Shown piece after piece: positions 33,896-43,144 of a DNA stretch of 64,000 nucleotides (position 1 is the stretch's first letter; each line of letters starts with the position of its first letter). Made by a program: the position numbers and the translations under genes. Source of the stretch: Auricularia sp. M13 (taxonomy: Eukaryota; Basidiomycota; Agaricomycetes; Auriculariales; Auriculariaceae); assembly GCA_037042915.1 (NCBI GenBank), contig CM073195.1, positions 1,364,001 through 1,428,000 on the forward strand, written 5' to 3'. The notes under the pieces were generated by a model. The model searched no databases. It was not told the DNA's origin and saw nothing but the letters and a program-made list of their open reading frames with translations.

Positions 33896-34009
33896 TGTTA
33901 GGAAAGCGGGCAAAGAACGGATGGCAATTACCGAGACCAGACGGACATACAGGTAAGGAGCGAGGATTACCGGGACTGATTACTACGGAAATAGGCTATT
34001 CTACTGACA
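33896..34009 (-). repeat. 5' LTR of the Copia element
   Basis: A 114-bp direct terminal repeat, followed on the plus strand by TTCGG. The gag start (33875) lies only about 20 bp inside the LTR, so the leader is very short. I could not assign a tRNA primer site with confidence. Confidence 0.95.
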
Positions 34010-34340
34010 TTCGGTATTCCAGAGCCCTTGGAGGCGATCCCAGCGATACATCTCGATGTCCCAGTCGTCATAACAAGAAATGTCGACCTCGTCCAAGTAG
34101 ATGGATCCTAGATTCTGCACAGGTCGCTCGAGCCTCCTACCTTCCGCAATGTCCTGCCAAGCCTGACGGTAACGTTCTTCGACTAGAGGCGTCCAAGCTC
34201 GGTCGAAAGTATCACTGCCTGGGGAACAGAACCTTCGGTCAAAGATCTTCAGCGTCGCAGATGGTGGTAAGCCAGAAAGACGGTGATGCTCGAAGTCGAC
34301 CAGCATAACGCATCCGTTGGCCTCAACCTGGTTAAGTGTA

Positions 34341-35201
34341 CAGTGACGGAAAAAATAATTTGCACACCCGATTTTTGCCACTTTTGCAGACACAACTGTG
34401 AGAGCCTCAGACTACCAATCCTCCTGGTATTCACGTATGTTGGTGGCAAGCACCTAAGCTTTGATTGTGTGCTGTGATCATGTGAATTGGACGGGTGCTG
34501 ATTGAGATATAAGCACAAGTCCATGAAACCTATATAAGTGTGAATTAGCCCCTCATTCCTGAACAAAGGCTGATCTTTCTGAGATCCCTTTCCTATCACT
34601 AAATGAGATGGTATGCTATAGGAATATGCCATGGGAATTGGAGTCTGAGGCCAGTCTGTTTGCTGGCGTCCCAACAAACTCGGCTCTCAGTACACCCCAA
34701 ACTTCATCTCATTGCTGATGTCCAGGCAAATAAACCCAGGTCTCCCTGGAATAGCTACATATAGTTATTTATACAAGGAACATAACTCATAAATATGGGT
34801 TATCAAAGTTATCTGGAGGATTCTCAGCGATGAGATGAAGTTTGGGGTGTACTGAGAGCCGAGTTTGTTGGGACGCCAGCAAACAGACTGGCCTCAGACT
34901 CCAATTCCCATGGCATATTCCTATAGCATACCATCTCATTTAGTGATAGGAAAGGGATCTCAGAAAGATCAGCCTTTGTTCAGGAATGAGGGGCTAATTC
35001 GCACTTATATAGGTTTCATGGACTTGTGCTTATATCTCAATCAGCACCCGTCCAATTCACATGATCACAGCACACAATCAAAGCTTAGGTGCTTGCCACC
35101 AACATACGTGAATACCAGGAGGATTGGTAGTCTGAGGCTCTCACAGTTGTGTCTGCAAAAGTGGCAAAAGTCGGGTGTACAAATTATTTTTTCCGTCACT
35201 G
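34341..35201. mobile_element. 861-bp foldback/MITE element with arms of about 380 bp
   Basis: The ends are perfect inverted CAGTGACGGAAAAAATAATT, and similarity continues inward for about 380 bp per arm (about 34341-34720 and 34824-35201), leaving a loop of about 100 bp. TA flanks both ends (34339-34340 and 35202-35203). CAGTG ends with a TA target site are typical of Tc1-like elements, so this is probably a non-autonomous Tc1/mariner derivative. The arms are nearly identical. No transposase is present; the mirrored open frames in the two arms are a symmetry effect. It interrupts the kinase coding frame. Confidence 0.9.
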
Positions 35202-35318
35202 TACGTCGAATCGTCGCTTGGACCTTGCTATGTGTTCCGTCGGGTTCGCTCCAGATCTCCAGATTGAGTGTCCTGCCTATCGCGTATGGATTTACGCTGT
35301 TGCTGCGGCCGTTAGTAT

Positions 35319-36016
35319 CTGCTCAATTTTGAAACGATACCTGCATGTACATTTGACTACCCGTAGTGGATGACAGAGTCCGCGAGAAGAGAGGCCGCGG
35401 CAAGCCACGGTTGATGCGCGCGAACATTAGAGATCAGGTTGAAGAGCCTGCGTCGGAGCGCGAATGCTCTGCAGCTGCTCAATGCAACTCAGCAACTGTG
35501 CACGTGCCAATCTGTCAGACTTCAGACCTTCCCTCCTTACCTCCTGACTCTGTCTCGCATCTCGAGATGGCAGATTGCATCCGCTTCATCATCTTTTAGC
35601 GTTTGCTTGCGTTCGTGTCGACAAGTGCACTGCGAAAGGAGCTGTTCTGTAGCTGCTCGGGTCGCCCAGCCTGTGGGCAGCCAAAATCTCCTCCATCAAT
35701 CATCCTCTGCATCCATGTCTCGAAGTTGATTTCGTGTGGCTCAACTAAGGTCGATATGTCTCGTGAATTGTCTTCATGGCCGTGAGTAATTGAACTTGCT
35801 GCTGGGACCGCTGCACGCAAAGCTGATGTGGCGTGGATTGATTATTCAGGACCATAATGACCCAAGCGTGGTACGCGGTTATGACTTTCGCTGTCAAGCG
35901 TGGTGGAGTTACCTCCAGCCGAAAAATCCAAGTGCGTGCTCGGGCTTGTGCAATATTTCTTAACGCTGAAATTGGGTAGCATTGCTTGCTTCAGCAACTA
36001 CGTTTCTCCACCTGAA
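35319..36016. other. spacer between the kinase gene and a small unknown gene
   Basis: A minus-strand frame of 74 codons (35820-35596) could be a first exon of the kinase gene, but I see no firm splice connection to it. Otherwise nothing is recognised. Confidence 0.4.
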
Positions 36017-36376
36017 ATGCCAGACGCCGTCAAAGCAGCGGCATCAAAAGGATCCTGGTGCTACTATGGCTTTTACTTCACCGACGACGCGGTGGAAGCC
36101 CTCGACAAGGAGCACGGGATCGACTGTCCCTCTGGCATTAGCCCTGGCGACTGGATGGTGATGCGCAAGAACGACGTCCTGAACGAAACGTCCACCAGCC
36201 TCGGCATCCGCTTTTCGACGCGCTTGGCTTTGCGAGACGACAACCAGGACATCGTCTTCTTCGCGTACTTAAAGAAGTCCAAATTTTACATATCGCTGTG
36301 CCTACCTGCAACCAAGATCAAAGAGCTCATGGCGGCGCTGGGGATAGAGGGTGAACCGCAATGGATTGTAGCTTAG
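36017..36376 (+). CDS. small protein of unknown function
   Basis: This is an uninterrupted frame of 119 codons from ATG 36017 (MPDAVKAAASKGSWCYYGFY), ending in GIEGEPQWIVA. The frame stays open upstream to 35900, and an upstream exon is possible. The composition is soluble and mixed alpha/beta-like, with no signal peptide or membrane segment. I do not recognise the family. Codon use looks coding and the frame has no competing long frame, which is why I keep it. Confidence 0.55.
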   Translation: MPDAVKAAASKGSWCYYGFYFTDDAVEALDKEHGIDCPSGISPGDWMVMRKNDVLNETSTSLGIRFSTRLALRDDNQDIVFFAYLKKSKFYISLCLPATKIKELMAALGIEGEPQWIVA

Positions 36377-36786
36377 TCGCGCGGATCGTTGACTTTCCCG
36401 CTCTTGCACATGGAAACTTACTGTATACAAAGGACTTGATCGGACTCACATCGCTCGCAACGCTCGTGCAGAGCAGCATCATTTGTGACCGACTGTCCAG
36501 ATTGTCCTGAGATGAGCAATATGGCAGAGCATGTTTCTCCGTGGCTCGTCACTGTGGTTAGAATGGCTTTGATTTACTGCATAACTGCGTACATGGCAGC
36601 TTTTGGGTTACAGGTCGACTTCGTAAAGGCGTAAGCACACGAAGCGCGGCGTAGAATAGAACCGTCAGAGCGGTTTCGTATGAATACAGGCGCTTTCGCG
36701 GTCAGCAAAGCATGCGTATAGACGCAGCGCTTTACCTCATGCTTCCGGAGGGAAGCGTGAGAGCACTGCGTAAGCCGACGTATAGC
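36377..36786. other. intergenic, no gene recognised
   Basis: A short AT-richer spacer between the small plus-strand gene and the 3' end of the minus-strand transporter. Confidence 0.5.
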
Positions 36787-38650
36787 TCATTGGTATGTCG
36801 AGGGCGCTTCGACGTGTTGAACGGTCGCCTTGTCCTTTTCACCGACCTTTTCACCCACATGCATGCGGCGCCCGTATTCGTCGATAACGCTCGCATCGAC
36901 ATCCTCCTCGAATACATCGACCTGGGTGCTCGCGAATTTGCGCGCAGGCACCTTGTGCTCGAAGAGAAGGTCGAGCTCGGCGAAAGAGCGCCCCGACGGC
37001 TCGGGGACGCGGAAGAACGTGTAGATGATGCAGCAGAAGCAGATGCCCGCCCAGAAGAAACCAGTGAAGTTCCTCCAGTCCCACGCCGTCGCTGCGCATA
37101 ACAGTTAGCAGTGAGCACATTTGCGGTAGTCTGATTGGGACGTACGGTTAAGCATGTAGGGCGACAGGACGCCGCAGACAATGCCGACGACATTGTACAG
37201 GTTGCGTCCGAGGACGACAGTCTTGATCTGCAGCCGGCGCGTAGACAGCTCCGCGACTAGCGAGTAGCAGACAGTGCCGACCGTGAGCTGGTACACCGCG
37301 GCCCAGCAGATCATCATGCTGCCCGTGGCGAGACTAGCAGCCTTAATGTGCGAGTGCGGCACGAAACCAATGCAGCCCATAGTGAAGAGCATGATAAACA
37401 GACCCGTGAGGCCGTAGAGGTACAGCGAGCGTCGTCCGATGCCCCAGCTCATGAGGTACCACGCGCCAAACGTGCCGACCATGTTGATCGCGTACTGGCC
37501 CATGGCGAACGAGTATGCAGACTCGGCGGGGAGACCGGCCTGGGTCAGGAAGTAGGTCGAGTAGCCGGAGAATGCGTTGCCAGAGAGGTTCTGCATCGCC
37601 CAGCACATGCAAATGATCTCAGTGCGTCGACGGTCGGTGCCCTTGAAGCAGTCCCAGTACGTTGCGCCTGCGGAGATCTTGTCCTCGAGCGCGGTCGTGT
37701 GGACCATCATCGCGACCGTCTCGTCCGCGTCGAAGTCCGTCTCGCGGTTCAGGCTCGTCAGGCGGAGAAGATTCTTCTTTGCGTCCTCGATGCGGCCTTT
37801 GCGCACGAGCCACCAGGGTGACTCGGGCGCGAAGATCATGCCGATGATGAGTGGGACGGGCCACATCCACTGCAGAGCGTACGGGATGCGATACGACCAC
37901 TGGTCGCCGCGGTGCAGGAGCGCCTTGATGACGCCCACGCCGATGAGCTGTCCGAGGCCCCAGCAGAAGTTAACATAGGTTGTGAGGTAGCCGCGGAGCG
38001 CAACGGGCACGACCTCGGATGCATACGTGATCGTCAGTGTCTGGAAGACTCCCCACGGGCTGCAAGGCGTTTCAGCGTGTTTTTAGAGGAAAACTCGGAA
38101 CACCAACATGCCCGCCAAAATTTCGCCCACCAGCAGGGCTTCGACAGACTGCGCAGTGAAGAAGATGGCGATGAAGCCGCAGAGCGCGACGAGTGATGCG
38201 ATGACCGTCATGCGGTACCCATAACGCTCTGATGCCCAACCGTTGATGAAGAGCCCGAGTATCTCGCCGACGTACACGCCGTTTGACAACCCGGACTGCC
38301 AGGCCGCAGAAATTTCGAAAGATCCGTCTGGCTGTTGTTTACCGAACTTTGCCTTAAAGGGGTCGTTCGCGTAGAAATTGCTGGCAGGTGTCAGCCTTGG
38401 AACTGTACAGTGAATAGGGTGCGCACCTTAGTAGGCAGGTTTGGTAGCCCTCCATGACAATGCACGTGCTGATCATAATGCTCCAGGCGACGGCCTTGGG
38501 GTACAGGCGCACACCCTGCAGCAGGGTCATGCGATGCTCCTTGTCGGTCGCGAGCTTCGCGTTTTGCTTGACCAGGTCCAGCGCCGCCTGATGGTCGCCG
38601 TTCTTCGCGTCGTCGGCCGGCACATGCTTGCTATCCGACGAAGACGCCAT
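36787..38650 (-). CDS. MFS sugar transporter, alpha-glucoside/maltose permease-like
   Basis: A proton-coupled plasma-membrane sugar importer of the SP family. ATG 38650 starts a hydrophilic cytosolic leader (MASSSDSKHVPADDAKN), then the first helix (AWSIMISTCIVMEGYQTCLL). The second exon carries GEILGLFINGWASERYGYR with the family's RYGYR loop. The main exon has VPVALRGYLTTYVNFCWG, PESPWWLVRKGR after helix 6, and NAFSGYSTYFLTQAGLPAE. The last exon has FRVPEPSGRSFAELDLLFE, the family's PETKGR-like end, and stops at 36787. About 12 membrane segments in total. Three or four short introns. Substrate is inferred only from resemblance to fungal alpha-glucoside permeases. The charged tail resembles other members. 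Confidence 0.9.
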
Positions 38651-39679
38651 CGTCGTCGTGCGAGCTGAGCAGAGGAAGAGCCTGAGCGCTTGACCATCAC
38701 TCAGAAGCGCGTGCGTGAAAAATGGCGATCATCCCGTTGAGCACCTGACATTCCGGCTCTCCGGAACGCAGCTCCGCGGCGACTCTTGCCGTTTCTTGCA
38801 CGGCAAATCCGCGACTCTTTCTTTTCTTGCGAAGCGTGGTTTGTGTCTCATGATCTCATCCTTGCCACGGTGTGCAGCTTCAAATAGTCCCAAAGTCTTA
38901 CACAGCGAGCACAAAGTTTTGGAAATCCACTGCACCGGCATGGCCGCATGTGGACAGGGCTTCTTTGCCGGACAGGACACAGCTCGCCGGCGCCATGTGC
39001 TTGCTTGCTCGTTTTGGAAAACGGCATGGAGAGTTCGGCCTGGATTTTTCAGTTTAGGAGCGTTGAATAAAAGGTTATCATGAAACAGTTATCTCCCGTT
39101 ACTTAAGTAGTCTCAGAAATGCCTTGCGTTGTGGACTCTGAATTTGTCATGCGTCACGTGACCATAACAAGCAATCGCAACGCCAGCAACGATATGCATG
39201 CCCGTCCTAGTCTACCTTATAACGACGTTAATACAGCGACCCCGCCCGCACCCCGCCCGCACCGCCGGAACGGGCGGGGTCGCTGTATATACCCATTTGA
39301 TTTTTATGGTTTTGCTTGAAGAGCCGCTAGTATATTCCTGAAGTCCGCTCTCGTGCACTCTTTCATAATCTAATGGTGACTCAGGGGGCGAAGAACTGCG
39401 GCGGACGCAGGCAGAACAGTTACTGTTTTGTTCGCGGAGTCTGAAACGCTTTGCCGCATACCCGACTCGACAAGCGAATCTGGCCGTCATTTCAAAGCGA
39501 CTACAGATTACACGAGTCAATGCAGCGTATCTAGTGTTCTATGCCTGGCATCTATACACGACTGCGCCGGCGAAACTGATCCTCGGGAGTGCGAGGCGCC
39601 GCGCGACCCTACCCACGGTTTTCGAACGACAGTAGAGAACGTAGGAAGCGCGTGGATCGATACGCCATATACCGGTGTG
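38651..39679. other. intergenic with one hairpin
   Basis: Presumed promoter of the transporter on one side and the 3' flank of the membrane-protein gene on the other. It contains a perfect 18-bp inverted repeat (listed separately). No gene recognised. Confidence 0.55.
39231..39288. repeat. perfect 18-bp inverted repeat around a C-rich loop
   Basis: ATACAGCGACCCCGCCCG at 39231-39248 is exactly complemented at 39271-39288. The loop contains further CCCGCCCGC blocks. It could be a tiny internally deleted transposon relic or a structured or G-quadruplex-prone element; no clear target duplication is visible. Confidence 0.85.
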
Positions 39680-41743
39680 CTATATGGGGCTGGGCCATCC
39701 GTGGAATGGTCTTTCAGTACACGGGTCGTCTTGCGGCGGTGTAACGACCACGGGCAAGTCGCCCAGCCGTGCCCCGGACGGCCAGTTATTCGCCGCACCA
39801 GTTGTCAACTGCAGTCCGTTATACAGCGTATGTTGTGATGTTGGCGACGCCATTGGATCTCCTGGAGATCCCGGGGAATTGGCGCGGCTGCGAGCTGGCG
39901 GGGGGCTGCCTGGCAGGAAGGTAGGCGGGCTCGTGGTCGGAGTGCCAGGAGTCGGTGGCAGAGACGAAATAGGCAGATGCACTGTTAGCCGCCGGGCGCG
40001 TCGCTTGCGTCTCGCGTCACTGCGCGCTCGCTCGCGACTAATAGCGACCGCGATAGGCCAAAGGGGCACGGCAGCAAGCAGCATCGAGGATACCTGGCAG
40101 GATTCAAGGTCTGCCCGACACACGAAGCATTGTGTTGTGACTCACCTGCCCAAAGCTCCAGTCCGAATTTTCTTCGAAAACGCAGTTTGACGCGCGCTGA
40201 ATTTCAGCCACGGCCACGAATGCCGCCCACAACATGAACGCAACTATGTTTGCCGCCATAATCCTGCGCGCGTCCCGCCTGTCGACCCTCCATGCGCGCT
40301 TCAGCCAACCCAGCGTGTTGAACAGCCGGCGGACGACATAATACGCCGATTCGCGATCATCGCTATAGCTGCTGGCGCTGGGCACCAGCGGAAACTTGAC
40401 CTGATTATGGTAGACCAGCGCGATGCCATACGCCAGTGTGATTCCCATGCACGTGAGGAGCCATCCCGGGAAGAGGGCGTAGTGCGCCGGCCGCTTGTTC
40501 AGCCAGGTCACGTCGAAGGGAACCCCGAATAGCACAACCTTCGTTCCTGCGTTGCAGGGCTCTTGCGCGTATTCGGGCGAGGTGAACAGGAAGACGGCCC
40601 AGGTCCATTGCAGGCTGACCTATGTATTGTCAACAGGAATGAGCGTGCGGTGCGTCGTGCTTACTTGTGTTAGGATCGCAAGGCTGAGGAAGACACGTGT
40701 GCGGTAGGTTGCAGACTCCCATTTGGCCCTGCGGAACGCGTCCCCTCCGTCGATTTCCAGGGAGTTCTTGCCGATGGTTTCAGTGCTCGTAGTAACATGC
40801 GGGAACGAAACATGGAGTTGTCCATGGTCCACCAGCGTCCCATTGAATGATGCAGTCTCAACACTCCTGTGCGAGATGGCGGACGAATCTGCGTGGGGTT
40901 CAGGTCCAAGCAATGTTGGTGTTAACGCGGGCATCAACGCGGGCATTTCATTCTGTCTTTCGGCGGCCGAGCTGACCTGCTTGAACCTTCAGCGTCTGAT
41001 TGCCACCCTACGTATCTGCAAACCCGCCGCAGCCACTCACCGCGACTCTCGGGACCGTACGGGGCGAATCGTTATCTCTACCGGGCGGATCCTCACTGCC
41101 ACGGCTCTCTTGCGTACCGTTATCCGGGTTTGCGGCGGCTGGAGTAGTATCCTCTCGCCAGACCTCGCAAAACGGTGCGGATGCTAGCGCTGCGACCGTT
41201 GACATTGTGGCGAAGCTGAGCACAAGCATCGCGTGGTGCAACGTCAGCTGTCTGCTTTGCTTCTGTATTATGGCCGGCAGTATTACGGCGGCCGTAAGCA
41301 GGACAGCGCTCCAACACGCCGACAAGGCGTCCTCAGGCGAGATTGCAATCAGGAAGGCTGCGAATCCCAATGCTGAGCACCACGTGCACAGATCCGTAGT
41401 GGCTGGGCCGGCGTACCGTTCAGAAAGCTCTGCGCGTAGAACGCCGCACGCACTCCAGGACCCGCTCTGTCGTGCAGGTATGTTACCTGCAATCCTCAGC
41501 GCGCGCATCTCATTCGACATACAGATCAGAGTTTGGGCATAGTCCCATGCAATTCCCCGGCCATGCCGCTCCACAATAAATGTTGACGAGCGTGTTGTTG
41601 TCCTGTGCAATCGACCGCAGGAGATTGAACGCGGATGTCGGGACTCCTGGCACATAGAGCCCGAGCGCCTGCCCCAGGAGCGCTCCGACGTCGTTCATGA
41701 GTGCATCGTCAACGGTGCCTGGAAAGGGTCTGCATTCCGCCAT
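39680..41743 (-). CDS. multi-pass membrane protein of an Agaricomycete-expanded family
   Basis: ATG 41743 begins MAECRPFPGTVDDALMNDVG; the ectodomain-like start has YCGAAWPGNCMGLCPNSDL with paired cysteines. After an intron (about 41488-41544) the frame continues AGPGVRAAFYAQSFLN, and after a second intron comes AFLIAISPEDALSACWSA followed by QLTLHHAMLVLSFATMSTV, motifs I associate with a large basidiomycete family of unknown function. Later exons give FFL-type helices, for example LQWTWAVFLFTSPEYAQEPC and LLTCMGITLAYGIALV, and the last exon is a Pro/Ser-rich cytosolic tail ending at 39680. About 6-7 helices. No catalytic motif is seen; the role may be receptor- or channel-like, but this is a guess. 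Confidence 0.75.
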
Positions 41744-43144
41744 GGGGGTGAAGATGAGAGAGTCTGCGAAGCAGTGCTCAGGCTAATCCGCATTTTGACG
41801 GGCGGCCAAGGTCGCGCTGCCGGTGATAGTTGTCACTGCCGTTCGACGTGACGTCTAACTCCAGCGCGACAAGCGCTGCTCCCGATCCTGTGCAGCTGTT
41901 TGCGTGGTCTGCGGGATTCCATGCCGCGCATCATTTAAACCCCCCAGTGATGCGCCACTCTCGGGTTTGAATCTCTTGCCCTCTCTCCGACACGGACCAA
42001 CTGACCTCGGTATGCGGGACGACGATTCCATCGCTATGGACAACGTGCCTCGCCTTGCGGGCCACCGCCGCACGTACAGCGCTAATCTATTGGCGCTTGC
42101 CTGGACACAGAGTTGGCAGGGCTTGCAAATGGGGGAGAGGTGCCTATCGAACATTGATTGCAGATAAACAACTTGCTTACCTCATGGCTTTGTAGATTAC
42201 AGGCGAATGCCATCAGCGAAAGGTGAGAATGCCCCCTGTTGCGAACTCAAGCACTCAGATAACCGCAGACAAAGTGCGTCGATGTGTCGATGCGTTTCCA
42301 CAATCCATGAAGATTATGCTTACTCGCTCTTCTCCAGTCAGAATGATTGCGCTTGGTTCGTGGTCCTTTCAGTGGAGTGGCTACTAACTCAGAGTTTCAA
42401 CCTCGTAGGTGGTGTCATTGGGCAAGCGCAAACCTCATGTACCGAAGTGCGGAGAAATTAATGCCTAATAGAACTGGCTTGTTTCTTGGAAGCGCGACTG
42501 CACTGCGACATGCTGGTCCCGCTGGCACACTGATCGTGAGTGTTTCTCGATCCTCAAGGTCTCCCTAACCTCGTCCGGGGCGTAGGGATATTCTATCACC
42601 GGTTCGATGGTTTTATGTGTCACCAAATCGTTGGCGCAAATGGTTTCCTGCTTGTGCGTGTCCTCGGTCATACCTTCGAGTTTGACCCAACGTCAACCAG
42701 TCCCCGTTCGGGAGGACCAGTCGGACTAAGCCACTTGTATGTCGGTATGTATGGCAATGCGCACGACCTTTCAATATAGGAGAATCTTACGCTGTCAGAC
42801 CCAGCTTTGGCATTTGCATTAGGTCCGTCTCTTTGCGCACCATCCTTTACCTATTGATTTATTTCCAGGCTGGAACGCATGGTATGCGAGCCGCAGTTTC
42901 CTTGTTCTAACTCAACGGGCACTCTGCTTTAGGTACAACTGGTACGTCCCGTTCCTCGTCCACCTCAGTGCAAAGGTGTGACGGCAATCAGGACGATAAT
43001 CATACCTGCTGAGATCGCCGCGGCGGGGGTTCTGATGAATACATTTTTCCCAACTTTCGTCGAAGGGAGCAAACGACAGGAGTGAGACTAAAACTGCGGC
43101 GACGATTTGATCTCACGAAGAATTGATAGCACTTCGAACATCGC
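41744..43144. other. intergenic or unresolved first exons
   Basis: Head-to-head region between two membrane-protein genes on opposite strands. Small frames around 42.3-42.8 kb could be exons of the plus-strand gene, but I could not join them by sound splice sites. Confidence 0.35.

Larger units (their letters stand above)
29416..34009 (-). mobile_element. Ty1/Copia LTR retrotransposon, whole-looking, young
   Basis: The 4594-bp element has 114-bp LTRs at 29416-29529 and 33896-34009 that differ at one position, beginning TGTTAGG and ending AACA/GACA. The 5-bp target duplication is TTCGG (29411-29415 and 34010-34014). It reads on the minus strand. The gag part (about 33.9-33.0 kb) has a CCHC-like knuckle. 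The pol part (about 33.0-29.5 kb) has protease (DTGAS), integrase, reverse transcriptase and RNase H in Copia order. A polypurine tract abuts the 3' LTR (29530-29537). The gag and pol frames overlap, as is seen in the family, with at most about one break. The near-identical LTRs imply a recent insertion. It splits the kinase gene. Confidence 0.95.
28691..35318 (-). pseudogene. kinase-like gene split by two transposable elements
   Basis: A eukaryotic-type kinase-like protein, probably of the fungal FunK/aminoglycoside-kinase-like kind. The N-lobe part (35318-35204, then 34338-34015) has ATLKIFDRRF with the likely ATP-binding Lys and then YRWDRLQGLWNTE. The middle and C-lobe part (29410-28691) has AYRRLKELQGRGIPRFYGT, the catalytic loop HGDVMWQN and metal-binding IDWG. 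A Copia element (29416-34009) sits after WNTE, and a foldback element (34341-35201) sits within ATIRRTLNQV. With one copy of each target duplication counted, the host frame runs on without a stop across both sites. Visible coding starts at 35318 after a plausible acceptor; an upstream exon (perhaps 35820-35596) is possible but unproven. As it stands the gene cannot give a full kinase. Confidence 0.85.

Noticed and set aside
34865-35332. 155-codon plus-strand frame mirrored by a minus-strand frame at 34677-34249
   Set aside because: The same peptide on opposite strands is a result of the foldback element's inverted arms, not two genes.
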